From: DATFDN01 sp963818725
GTDB taxonomy: Bacteria; Pseudomonadota; Alphaproteobacteria; Acetobacterales; Acetobacteraceae
Length of the DNA stretch: 64,000 nt
Direction of reading: 5' to 3'
Assembly: GCA_963818725.1 (NCBI GenBank)
Contig: CAWFTU010000003.1
Location: 124,001 to 188,000 of the forward strand
Shown piece after piece: positions 18,014 through 26,725 of the stretch. The position numbers and the translations under genes were made by a program. The first letter of the stretch is position 1. Every line of letters starts with the position of its first letter. The notes beneath the pieces were generated by a model. That model had not been told where the DNA came from, ran no database searches, and worked only from the letters and a program-made list of their open reading frames with translations.

Positions 18014-19510
18014 TCATCGGCTCCTGAGCTGATCGTATCGGGCGCAATCGGCGGCGGGCACATGCCGAAGGGTCAGCGCATCCGGCGTGGCGATGACGGC
18101 GGTCGGTCCGGGATCGCGCTGCCGGGTGAGGATGTTGATGATCACGTCGGAGGAATGGACGCCTTCGGCCATCGCCTGCGCGCGGGCCGCTTCGACCGCC
18201 GGCAGCCCGTCGGTCAGCACGGCTGCCAGAATGGCGACCATCTGCCGGTCACCATCGTCAGATCCGGTAAGGCGACGCCGCACCCGCTCCATCGCCGCGG
18301 GCAGGATCCAGTCCCTGAACGGCGCGCCATTGCGCAGGGCGCCAGGCTTGCGGGCCAGCACCGGCACGTAATGCCAAGGATCGTAGATTGTCTCGCCCCG
18401 TCCATAGCGGCGGCGATGTTCCCCTACGGCGCGTCCGTCCTGACGGATGACGATCCGGTCGGCATAGGCGTGGATCTCGACAGGTCGGCCGACCGCCCCG
18501 GCGCTGACCGAGCACTTGTTTTTGTCGAAGCGGACCAGGCAGGTCTTCGACACCGAGGCCGCCAGCGCGTGGAAGCCGTCGAGGCGACCGCAGTGGGGAA
18601 CCAGCTTTGGCCGCTCGTCCTCGAACACCTCCCACACTGTCTGCTCGGGGCGCTCCGGATGGGCATGCGCCTTGGCGTAGGCGATGCACTTGTCCAACAG
18701 CCAACCATTCAGTTCGTCGTGGCTGTTCACCCGCAGCCGTGGCGTGAGGAAGCGCTCGCGCACCAAGCCGGCCTGGCTCTCCACCTGGCCCTTCTCCCAG
18801 CCCGCGGCCGGTGTGCAGGCAACCGGGTCCACCAGGTGATGGGCGCACATCTGCAGAAAGCGGCGATTGTATTGCCGGTCCTTGCCGACAAACACCGCCT
18901 CCACCGCTGTCTTCATGTTGTCGTAGACGCCGCGTGTGCAGGCGCCCTTGAAGAAGGCAAACGCCCGCTCGTGGGCGTCGAACACCATCTCCTGCGTCTC
19001 GCGCGGGCAGGCGCGAACGAACATCATGCGGCTGTGGCACAGGCGAATGTGCGCGACCGTCACCGTCACCGTGACGCCGCTCATCAGGACGACTTCGTGG
19101 CTCCAGTCGAACTGGTAGGCCTCACCCGGCGCGAACGACAGCGGCACATACGCCTCGGCCGTCTGTCCGGCGTGCTGCCCGCTCCAAAGCCGGGCATAGC
19201 GGCGAATTGCGGCGTAGCCGCCGTCGTGGCCCAACCCTCGCCACTCCTCGAAGAGGCGAACGAGCGTCAGCCGTTCGCGCGTCCCGCTCTCGGCGTTCTT
19301 CGTCAGCAGCTTGTCCAGCTCCGCCTTCCAATGCCCGATCTTGGGACGCGGCTGAACCTCCCGCTCATACGAGAACGACGTCTCGCCCGACCGCAGCACC
19401 TTGCGAACCGTGTTGCGCGACACCTTCAGGTCACGCGCGATCTCCTTGATCGACTTGCCCCTGACGAAATGCTCGCGTCTGATCCGGCCGACCGTCTCCA
19501 CAATCAGCAT
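18014..19510 (-). CDS. istA: IstA transposase of IS21 copy 1
   Basis: 498 residues from MLIVETVGRIRREHFVRG, preceded by GGTGGGGG. An N-terminal helix-turn-helix (KSIKEIARDLKVSRNTVRKVLRSG) precedes an rve-type DDE core (GEAYQFDWSHEVVLMSG for the first Asp, RGVYDNMKTAVEAV for the second, WEKGQVESQAGLVRERFL for the Glu). It differs from copy 2 at only a few residues (DAHER here, DARER there; CGRLDGF here, CGRFDGF there). It overlaps istB by 4 bp. The gene is intact although its partner is broken. Confidence 0.95.
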   Translation of the reverse strand: MLIVETVGRIRREHFVRGKSIKEIARDLKVSRNTVRKVLRSGETSFSYEREVQPRPKIGHWKAELDKLLTKNAESGTRERLTLVRLFEEWRGLGHDGGYAAIRRYARLWSGQHAGQTAEAYVPLSFAPGEAYQFDWSHEVVLMSGVTVTVTVAHIRLCHSRMMFVRACPRETQEMVFDAHERAFAFFKGACTRGVYDNMKTAVEAVFVGKDRQYNRRFLQMCAHHLVDPVACTPAAGWEKGQVESQAGLVRERFLTPRLRVNSHDELNGWLLDKCIAYAKAHAHPERPEQTVWEVFEDERPKLVPHCGRLDGFHALAASVSKTCLVRFDKNKCSVSAGAVGRPVEIHAYADRIVIRQDGRAVGEHRRRYGRGETIYDPWHYVPVLARKPGALRNGAPFRDWILPAAMERVRRRLTGSDDGDRQMVAILAAVLTDGLPAVEAARAQAMAEGVHSSDVIINILTRQRDPGPTAVIATPDALTLRHVPAADCARYDQLRSR

Positions 19511-19701
19511 CCCCCACCGCCCACCTCGAACTGAAGCAGGCAGCCCAGCAGCCACACATTCAGGGGTCAAAATTGCACGCCGATCCCCCGGCTCAGGGGG
19601 TCAAAATTGCACGCCGAAACACACTATGTGCGAGGCAAGTGATGGCGCACCGGCGCAGAAAGCATGGATTGGGCGACGATAGCGAATCCAGCATCGACTA
19701 A

Positions 19702-21154
19702 CGGTAGTTTGTTAATTCGGGAGATAGAGGTTGATCGGCTCCCCTGATCCGACGGCCTCAAGCAGCGTTGCGAGCGCAGGCGGTGGCGGTGCTTGCGCCC
19801 AGGCAGTCCAGCGGCGCGTGAGCCAGCGGAAAGGTGCCAGCCAGGCTTGCACCGCTCGCAGCGCCTGCGGCCAGGAGAGAGATTGCTTTGGACGGAGATT
19901 TTTTCCCCGTTCCGGCACGGCCGGCTCTCGCAGGCGTCAATCGCCCGCCAGCGGGGCGCGGCGCGGCCAAGTGTCCCTCGCGCGCGGCCTGCCACCAGCA
20001 GAAGCTGAATGCCGCGCATACCAGCGCCCAGTGCCGGCGGATGGCGGTGTCGCCGCGGACCTGGAAGTCCGCCCACCCGAGCGCGCCCTTCACGCACGTG
20101 TAGCCCTGCTCGGTCCAGTTGCGCCACGCATAGAGCTGGATGATCGCCTCGAGCGAGGCACCCTTGAGGTTTGAGGACAGATACCACGTCGTCTGCGATG
20201 GCAGGCGACGCCAGTCGCTGGTGACGCAGAGGGCGCGAAGGGCCTGGCGCGGGCCGAAGTGCAGAAACTTCAGCTCCGCCACCCACCAGCTCTCGCGGTG
20301 TCCGTCATGGAAGCGCCGTTTGACCCGCTTCCATGCAGCGCGGCGCAGATCCCTGACCGCCTCCGCAAAAGAATGGGCCTCCTCGGCCCGTGCCCACCCA
20401 TGCCCCCCGGTGCTGCGATGGGCCAGGACATAGGGGATCTTGCGCTGCGTGAGCCGCCCCTCGAACTCAATGTTGTCCCCATAGAAGCAATCAGCGACGA
20501 CGGCGCGGAAGGGAATGCCGGCCGCACGCGCCTGCTCAATGAGCGCGACGGCGATCTGCGGCTTGGTGCGAAAGCGCGGATCGTTTGGGCCACCGGAGAA
20601 CCGGGACGCCGGCGTGTAGGGGGCAAGGTGCAATGGATAGTGCACCCGCCCGTCCGCCCAGAGGATGGTGACGGCGACGATGCCATTGTCGATCTTGCCG
20701 ACCGAACCGAGATATTGTCGGCCGACGTGCTCGGTCGCCGTGCCGTCCTTCTTATCGCCGGTATCATCGAGCACGAGCACGCCGCCTTGATGGGCCGCAG
20801 TGGCTGCATCGCCCTGCAGCAGCGCAAGGCGCCGCGCGTTGAGCGCCGCTGCGCTCCAGTCGGCCTCCGAGAGAAAGTACTGCAGGCGCTGCACCTCGGG
20901 GCTCTGCGCCTGCGCCACCGGTTCCGCTCCGGCAAGAGCCGTGAGAGTCTTGTTGCGATCGCGCGGGGCGAGCAGTCCACTCAGGTAGTGACGAAAGCTG
21001 CGGCGCTGGCCGAGCGAACCGAGGAGCGCGTCAAACTGCGCCGCGAACGCCTCGAGCGGCCCCGGTGCAGGTGGACAAGGCTGACGGGCAGTCATCGGCG
21101 AGTCCCTCCCATGGTCTCATCGCATGCGCCACGCCCGAGTTTAACAAACTACCG
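19702..21154 (-). mobile_element. IS701-family element 1, 1453 bp, with CTAA target duplication
   Basis: Inverted ends CGGTAGTTTGTTAA at 19702 and, inverted with small differences, ending at 21154. They are flanked by the 4-bp direct repeat CTAA (19698-19701 and 21155-21158), as expected for IS701. It landed beside the terminus of the IS630 that starts at 21159. Confidence 0.88.
19758..21095 (-). CDS. tnp: IS701-family transposase
   Basis: A 445-residue DDE endonuclease. N-terminal MTARQPCPPAPGPLEAFAAQFDALLGS leads to the family core: GVLVLDDTGDKKDGTATEHVGRQY (first Asp), RAVVADCFYGDNIEFE (second Asp), and TEQGYTCVKGALGWADFQVRGDTAIRRHW with the glutamate region. About 70 extra residues follow (AREGHLAAPRPAGG to the end) that are low complexity and may be a read-through tail after decay of the normal stop. 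Otherwise it looks intact. It shares the IS701 signature with the element at 40627 but is clearly a different member. Confidence 0.88.
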   Translation of the reverse strand: MTARQPCPPAPGPLEAFAAQFDALLGSLGQRRSFRHYLSGLLAPRDRNKTLTALAGAEPVAQAQSPEVQRLQYFLSEADWSAAALNARRLALLQGDAATAAHQGGVLVLDDTGDKKDGTATEHVGRQYLGSVGKIDNGIVAVTILWADGRVHYPLHLAPYTPASRFSGGPNDPRFRTKPQIAVALIEQARAAGIPFRAVVADCFYGDNIEFEGRLTQRKIPYVLAHRSTGGHGWARAEEAHSFAEAVRDLRRAAWKRVKRRFHDGHRESWWVAELKFLHFGPRQALRALCVTSDWRRLPSQTTWYLSSNLKGASLEAIIQLYAWRNWTEQGYTCVKGALGWADFQVRGDTAIRRHWALVCAAFSFCWWQAAREGHLAAPRPAGGRLTPARAGRAGTGKKSPSKAISLLAAGAASGASLAGTFPLAHAPLDCLGASTATACARNAA

Positions 21155-21158
21155 CTAA

Positions 21159-22371
21159 GTGGTGCATCCGCTAAATGAGTGTAGCATTGGGCGACGCGGC
21201 GATGCCGAGGCGGCGCGGGCTGCGGTGCCGGCGCCGGCGCCCCCAGACAAACGGGTGCTTGTGCGCGTTCCAGGTACTCGGTCGCACGCCGGACGGCCTG
21301 CTCGATCTCCGCCCAGGCGTCGAACCGGCGCCCCTTCAGCGCCAGCGAGCGCAGCACCTTCCACCACGGCTCGATCAGGTTCAGGTAGGCCGCGTACTTG
21401 GGCTGGAACACGAACTCCCAGCGCGGGTGGGCGAGCGCGAACAAGAGCCCGTCGGTGCCGCTGTGCGTGTTGAGGTTGTCCATCACGGCGTAGACCCGCT
21501 CGACCGCGGGGCTGATCCAGCCCTCGACCCGCTCCAGGAAGTCGACCCAGTTCGCGGTGGTGCGCCCATCGCACGTCGCGGTGAACGCGGCGCCTGTCGC
21601 CGGGCAGAAGGCGCCGAACACGTAACCCGCGACGTCGCGCCGGCCGTAGTCGATCTCCTGCCTGGCGCGCTCCGCCCGCGGGCCGGCCGGCGCGACTACA
21701 CGCTGGCCGGGATAGCTCTTGCTGGCTTGCGGCCTCATCTCGTCGAGGCAGACGACGACGCTGCCCGCGGGCGGGGCGGTGTAGAGCCGCTCGATCGCCC
21801 CCTTTTACGGGTGAAGTCCGGGTCCACCCGCGCGCCGAACCAAGTCTCTTCCTGGCGCCACTTGAGACCCTCGGCGAGCAGGACCTCGCTGACCCGGCTG
21901 CGGCGCATGCCGACGCCGCGTTCGCCCAAGTAGGCGACCAAGCGGTCCAGCGTCCACGAGGCAAACGGCAGGTCCAACTCAGCCGGGCGGCTCAGGGCAG
22001 CGGTGATGACCGCACTCCGCTCTTCGGTGGAGTAGGTGGGGGGCCGTCCCGAGCGCAGGTCCTCTTCCAGCCCCTGCAGGCCGCGCGCGTTGAACCGCTT
22101 GAGCCAGAACCGGACCGTGGCGCCGCACAGGCCCATCCGGGTCGCGATCTCCGGCGCACTCAGGCCATCGACCGCGTGCCGCACGATCTGGGCTCTGCGG
22201 ACCAGCCCAGCACCGAGCATGCGCGAGCGCCCCATGTGCGCCAGCCCGTGCGCTTCCTCATCGCTCAACGCGCGCACCCGAATGGTCATCGCGACATCCC
22301 CAGGCAGAACTACCGCCTGCCTCAACGCCTCGGGCTCAAGAAAGTCGCAGTTAACTTGCCGGATGCACCAC
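21159..22371 (-). mobile_element. IS630-family element 1
   Basis: Inverted repeats GTGGTGCATCCG at 21159-21170 and inverted at 22360-22371 bracket a frameshifted transposase. The right end abuts the TA that forms the left target of the next IS630 at 22374, so the two elements stand back to back. Confidence 0.8.
21171..22325 (-). pseudogene. tnp: IS630 transposase with two frame changes
   Basis: The N-terminal part carries helix-turn-helix motifs (GLSAPEIATRMGLCGATVRFWLKRFNARG, SEVLLAEGLKW) up to DFTRKRG. The frame then changes at an AAAAGGGGGCG run (about 21808-21798), after which AIERLYTAPP, VVVCLDEMRPQAS, VYAVMDNLNTHSG and YLNLIEPWWKVLRSLALKGRRF give the DDE core. A -1 slip at this run is the usual mode of IS630 expression, so this one may be programmed. 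A second shift near 21280 (one extra C in GAGTACCTGG) moves the C-terminus HKHPFVWGRRRRHRSPRRLG out of frame and is probably a real mutation. Confidence 0.8.
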
Positions 22372-23467
22372 TAAGTAGGTAGCCAGAAGTTCTGTAGCGG
22401 TTTCCTGAGCCAGAAGCGTTTTGAACTCATGCTTGCCTTGCGACGTGCGTGGCGTGGTGTCAGGCCCTTCACCCAGGCGGCGGCATCGGCAGCCAGCACA
22501 TCGATGGTTTGGGCCTGCCGATTGGCGGCAATGAGCCGCTTCAGTTCGCGCCAGAGCTGATCCATCGCGTTCAGCTCCGGTGCCTGTTTGGGAAGCCACA
22601 GCATCCGGATGTTGAGCGCCGTGGCCAGCGCCTGCGTTTGGTGGCCGGTATGCGCGCTGGCCCGGTCGACCAGCAGCCAGATCGTGCCAGCCCGGCGATA
22701 GCGGCGGCGCAACGCGGACAGGAAGGCCCGCGCGTCCTCGCCCCCCGCGTGCCGACGGACAAGCACGACCCGGCGCGCGGTGCGCAGGTCGATGGCGCCG
22801 AACAGCACCCGTTTGGCATTCGCACCTGTGATCGGCACCGTGGCCTGTGTTCCCTTGAGCGCCCCGGCCGCGCGCAGAGGCGGAAAGAGCCGCAGCAGCG
22901 TCCAATCGGCGCACAGCAGAACGTCGCCCGCTCGCCACCCGGCACGCAACCGCCGGATCAACGCCCCTTTTTCTGCGCCAGATGGGCCGCGCGCCCCGCA
23001 TGGACGTAGCGCGGTCGCTTCCAGCGGTATCCAGCCTCATGCAGACGACGCCGCAGCGTGCGGCCACTGACCGAGACGCCGTGGCGCTGACGCAAGTGGT
23101 GGGCCAACAGCGGCACCGTCCAGCTCGTGGCCCGATAGCCGCAGACACGCGGGTCGCGGGTCAGCGCGGCCGCCAAACGCGGTCGCGTCAGCGCGGGCGC
23201 CGCACGCGGCCGCCCGCTGCGCGTCCGGTCCGCCAGGGCGGCGGCATCATGGTCCGCCACGTAGCGTGCAACCCATCGCTGAACGCTCAGCCGCGCCGTG
23301 CGCACCCGCCGGGCCGCTTCGCTGATCGAGTGCCCTTCAGCAACCAGCAACACCGCCTCAAGGCGGCGATACAGCCGAACCTCGCCCGCCACCGACAAGG
23401 CACGTGCAAGCCGCCGCCGATCGGCCAAAGCAAAGCGCCTTGCCGTCGACGTCTCACATCCACCCAT
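22371..23467 (-). CDS. tnp: IS630 transposase expressed through a probable -1 frameshift
   Basis: The first frame (23467-22958) gives MGGCETSTARRFALADRRRLARAL, a helix-turn-helix (HSISEAARRVRTARLSVQRWVARY) and ends AQKKGR at a stop. The second frame (from about 22967) gives ALIRRLRAGWRAGDVLLCADWTLLRLFPPLRAAG (first Asp), IWLLVDRASAHTGHQTQ (second Asp) and APELNAMDQLWRELKRLI (Glu). The junction is AAAAAGGGGCG, the same type of run and the same relative place as in element 1, which argues for programmed -1 slippage rather than decay. The stop codon TAG lies at the IS end and uses the duplicated TA target. Confidence 0.82.
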
Positions 23468-23521
23468 GCCCACCACTGTGGTGAGCTCGCCTGACTGATA
23501 CAAGATTTCTGGCTACCTACT
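22374..23521 (-). mobile_element. IS630-family element 2, 1148 bp, TA target duplication
   Basis: Inverted ends AGTAGGTAGCCAGAA (22374) and inverted at 23521, each bordered by TA (22372-22373 and 23522-23523), the standard target of IS630/Tc1 elements. Confidence 0.9.
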
Positions 23522-23587
23522 TAGGCTTGCAGTGAGAAGCGGGTCCTGAGGGGAGAAGCGTGTGACTAGGATCTCATCGCGCCTTGG

Positions 23588-25213
23588 TTGGCTCGCAAGC
23601 TTTGGTGCCGTCAACCTCCGGAGAGCAATGATGCGATGCGGCGTAGCGGCCGGCCGGTGTTCTTCGTGCTCTCGGCCGTGCGAGCGCTGATCTATGTGTT
23701 GGACGTCAAGAAGTCGGTCTTGAACAACTCCCAATGCATTGATCTGGTTCAGCAATCCGCCGAATTGGACGCTGTGGAATTGCACGGTTTGGTTGGCCTC
23801 GGCGGCAAACCCTGCGATTCTCGCGACCATGAAGCACCGTCCCCGCCCAGCCGAACAGGATGACCTGCGGCGGCCGCGCCTGGTCGACATGATCGATGGG
23901 CAGCACGAGTTGGTCCGGCTGGCGGCGCTGATCGACTGGTCCTGGTTCGAGGAACACTGGGCGGGCTTCTTCCCCTCCCCGGAGGGGCGGCCCGCCCTCC
24001 ACCCTCGTCTGGTCGCAGGCCTGATGTACCTGCAGCACGCCCACGGCCTCTCCGACGAGGCCGTCCTCGCCCGTTGGGTGGAGAACCCGTACCTACCAGC
24101 ACTTCACCGGCGAGGTGTTCTTCCAGCACCGGCTGCCCCTTCACCCCTCCTCGCTCAGCCGCTGGCGCGGCCGGATCGGCGAAGAGGGCGTGGAGTGGCT
24201 GCTGACCAAGACGGTCGAGGCAGGCCGGGCCTCGGGGGCCGTGAAGCCGCGCAGCCTCTCCGAAATCGTGGTGGACACCACCGTCATGGAAAAAGCCATC
24301 GCTCACCCGACCGACAGCCGGCTCTACGAGACGGCCCGTCGCTCCTTGGTGACGCTGGCGCAGAAGGTCGGGATCCGGCTGCGGCAAAACTACAACCGCA
24401 AGGCCCCGCGTCTGGCCGCCCAGGCCGGGCGTCACGCCCATGCCCGGCAGTTCCGGCGCATGCGCAAGGCGCTGCGCACGCTGAAGGGCTACACGGGACG
24501 CGTCCTGCGCGACACCGGCCGCAAGCTCGGCACTGTCCCCCAGGGGCAACTCCGGAGGCGGATCGAGGCGCGCATGGCACTCGTCACCCGCCTGCTGCGG
24601 CAGACACCCAAGAGCCGGAACAAGATCTACGCCCTGCACGAGCCGGAGGTCGACTGCATCGCCAAGGGCAAGGCGCGGGTGCGCTACGAGTTTGGCACCA
24701 AGGTCAGCGTCGCCACCACCCTCGCCGAGGGCTTCGTCGTCGGTATGCGCTCCATGCCCGGCAACCCCTATGACGGGCACACGCTCGGCGAGGCCCTCCA
24801 GCAGGTCGAGACCCTGACGGCTTGCCGCCCCAGCCTCGCCGTGGTCGACCGCGGCTACCGCGGCCACGGCGTGCAGGGCACCAGGGTGCTCATCAGCGGC
24901 TCACGGCGCGGCATCACGCCGAGGCTGGCCAGGCTCCTCAAGCGCCGCAGTGCGATTGAGCCCGAGATCGGCCACATGAAGACCGATGGCCGCCTCGCCC
25001 GCTGCGGCCTCAAGGGCCTGCTCGGCGACGCCATCTTCGCCGTCCTCTGCGGCTGCGGGCACAACATCCGCAAGATCCTCGCCCACCTCCGGGCGCTTTT
25101 GACGGCTCTCCTCGCCAGCCTGCTCCAGCTTCACCCGCGCGCAGACGCCACCTGGTTACCTGCCAGCCAGCCTGAACGAGTTATTCAAGACCGACCAAGA
25201 AGCCCGAAAGGAG
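23588..25213 (+). pseudogene. small hypothetical gene interrupted by IS5
   Basis: The left flank encodes MRRSGRPVFFVLSAVRALIY followed by VLDVK, and the right flank, joined at the CAAGAA direct repeat, adds KPERS and a TGA at about 25213. Removing the IS rebuilds a short open frame immediately upstream of the gene at 25236. Nothing in the protein identifies a function; one hydrophobic stretch (VFFVLSAVRALIYVL) could be a membrane segment. The reading frame is short and the assignment is tentative. Confidence 0.35.
23713..25195 (+). mobile_element. IS5-family element, 1483 bp, CAAGAA direct repeats
   Basis: Inverted ends GTCGGTCTTGAA (23713) and inverted at 25195 are flanked by CAAGAA on both sides (23707-23712 and 25196-25201). 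The transposase is frameshifted. Confidence 0.8.
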
Positions 25214-25269
25214 CTGATCAAAGGAGAATCGGAGGATGTCACCGTTCCAAGAGATCATGGATGCATTAG
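23829..25269 (+). pseudogene. tnp: IS5-family transposase, frameshifted
   Basis: It starts MKHRPRPAEQDDLRRPRLVD, then the N-terminal IS5 domain (LVRLAALIDWSWFEEHWAGFF, PRLVAGLMYLQHAHGLSDEAVLARWVENPY). At about 24093 one extra C (TAC-C-TAC) shifts the frame. Continuing in the other frame gives YQHFTGEVFFQHRLPLHPSSLSRW, LSEIVVDTTVMEKAI (first Asp), LAVVDRGYRGHGVQG (second Asp) and RRSAIEPEIGHMKTDGRLARC (Glu). The DDE triad is thus present but split from the N-terminal domain. The second frame runs past the IS end to a stop at 25269. Either a pseudogene or a sequencing error at a single base. Confidence 0.85.
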
Positions 25270-25563
25270 AGGGCAATGCGGCGGCGGCGTTCAGGGGGAT
25301 CTCTACCGACCTCGAGAAGCAGGTCTTTCCCGCGCTGGCCGCTATCGCTAAAGCGGTCGTCGCGATTGGCGAGGATCTGGCTGCTGACGAGATCTCTGAG
25401 AACCGCGCACGAACTCGAGCTCCAGATGGCACGCAATGCCGCGGAAGCTTGGATTGTCGGCTTCGTCGAGGCGACGCTCGAACGCGTGCAAGAGGCCGTC
25501 AACGCCGTGCTGAAAGCAGCTGCCTCGGTGATTGGCAGGGTGATCGGCTTCGCGATTATCTGA
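25236..25563 (+). pseudogene. small helical protein, frameshifted, unknown function
   Basis: ATG at 25236 is preceded by a good CGGAGG site. The first frame gives MSPFQEIMDALEGNAAAAFR, then ISTDLEKQVFPALAAIAKAVVAIG and DLAADEISENR. Near 25400 the sensible protein continues in the +1 frame as AHELELQMARNAAEAWIVGFVEATLERVQEAVNAVLKAAASVIGRVIGFAII to a stop at 25563. The combined product would be about 108 residues, almost wholly amphipathic helix with a hydrophobic C-terminus. I do not recognise a family. The region 25564-25849 that follows holds nothing I can name. Confidence 0.5.
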
Positions 25564-25923
25564 AGGCTGAGCATCCGCTGCTTGGACCTCGGCTGCGCCC
25601 GACACGCTGTCTGTAACACCCGATACTCTCAATCAGCATGCCGATGGTTGCGGTTATCCAATACTGTTCAGATAAGTGGGTAGGCGAATGGGGGCCGCTC
25701 CTCACGAATCCCCTCATTCTGACCTGTCCCGGGTCTGGCCGCGATTCGCGCGGGTTTTGTAATCCCGCCGACGGGTTGTTCGTTGGGTGGATGGTATGGG
25801 CAAACGGGGTCGGATGGGCACGCGCCGAGAGGATGTTCGCGCCTTCATTGGCGATCTGTGCCGGATCATCCGCCGACAGACCGCCGGCTGTTTGCTCCAG
25901 GTGCTGCAGACGCATGGCGATAT

Positions 25924-26725
25924 GTCGGGTAGCCGGGCCTCGTTGCCGAGGCCCGGCCCCCTCAGAACCGGACGTGACGATTGCTCGTCATCCGGCTCAA
26001 GCCTCTGCCGGTAGATCCGATCCTGCAATCGCCTCACGACGGCTTCCGTCGCGGTCCAGTCGATGTCGGTCCACGCCGTCTGCCCCCGCTCGCCGGTCTG
26101 TTCGGTTCGCACCGTCTAACGTCTCCAGCGATTCAGGCGCTGCACGTCCTCCCAACCGTCGAGACCATGGCGGAAGTCGGCGCCCTTTCGGGCCGGGTAT
26201 CCCCTCGTCGCCGAGGCCCTGTCCGCCCCATTACAGGGCGGCCTTCGCTTGCTCCGCCGCTCCTCTACCCCCTCCGCCATCCCCGCCCTTGCGGTCGGGA
26301 TACCGCCACCTCACGGCGGCGGGACGAATGGGGCTTACCCTGTTGTCCAATGTGGAGAAGCGGATGGGGCGGCTGCGTCCTATAGTCCGGCGGGTCGTGT
26401 CGCCACCGTCGTCGAGGGTTCCACTCGACGAGCCGACCCGCATGCCATTTTGGCCCCGGCCTGTCAGCACCTTTGGCCGGTCTTGGATGACGGACCTTAA
26501 CCACGGACGTTCACTCGCGTTCAGCCTGCCATCCTCTGCTAGGCCGCCTCCGGCTTGGTGCTGCCAGATTGAGGCCGTTGTCCCCGGAGCTTCACACGTC
26601 GGATTGCTCCTTCGCATGTCCGGATAGCAGCACTTGGGTGGACAAGGTTTCCTCACGAAACACTTCAACATCGAACCTTGCGGGCTGCCGGGGCGGTATT
26701 GACCCCGGTAGCCCTCAGGTCGCAC
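25924..26725 (-). ncRNA. group II intron, ORF-less, copy A (complete ends)
   Basis: On the minus strand it starts GTGCGACC (26725), the consensus 5' end, and finishes CCCGAC at 25924. Domain V is the 34-nt hairpin at 25998-25965: GAGCCGGAUGACGA, GCAA loop, UCGUCACGUCCGGUUC, with the catalytic AGC triad and two-base bulge. Domain VI (25964-25924) is a GC-rich hairpin with a bulged A at 25930, seven bases from the 3' end, the right place for the branch point. Only about 37 codons of a maturase start remain (from GTG 26112). The exons join in frame in an ISKra4 transposase. The domain I segment can be mistaken for a Gly/Arg-rich protein. Confidence 0.92.
26000..26112 (-). pseudogene. ltrA: remnant of the intron reverse transcriptase N-terminus
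   Basis: The frame from GTG 26112 reads MRTEQTGERGQTAWTDIDWT followed by EAVVRRLQDRIYRQRL, the first residues of group II intron reverse transcriptase/maturases (W..IDW......VRRLQ.RIYRA pattern, family knowledge). It then passes straight into domain V. The reverse transcriptase, maturase and endonuclease regions are absent, so the intron cannot move by itself. The same deletion is present in copy B. Confidence 0.85.

Larger units (their letters stand above)
14559..18017 (-). pseudogene. istB: istB ATPase of IS21 copy 1, interrupted
   Basis: The 5' part (18017-17455) encodes MSMERTEVLDMMGTLKLFGM..., Walker A GGTGSGKTHLAIAIA and Walker B FVVLDELGYLPF, up to LLFHTVS. The 3' part (14735-14559) encodes RLYERTSVIVTTNLAFGEWPS ... 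WRFKNRA. Between them sits the serine-recombinase element. Joining the halves at a shared CT restores the protein of the intact copy at 45827-46564. IstB is the AAA+ helper that loads the IstA transposase on target DNA, so this IS21 copy can move only if helped by the other copy. Confidence 0.92.
14370..19623 (-). mobile_element. IS21-family element, copy 1, split by a serine-recombinase element
   Basis: The ends match those of the intact copy at 44221-46751. The TGTCAATCGGCGTCGAAC end is at 14370 and the end with two GCACGCCGA-type repeats is at 19623. Removing the 2721-bp insert (14736-17456) leaves 2533 bp against 2531 bp in the intact copy; the 2-bp difference is an indel near 14510. istA is complete, while istB is cut in two. 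I see no flanking target duplication. Confidence 0.92.

Noticed and set aside
26689..26705. Possible sixth palindromic element at CGAACCTTGCGG
   Set aside because: The AAGGTTC core is present by chance inside intron domain I, with no matching GGAA arm or paired stems.
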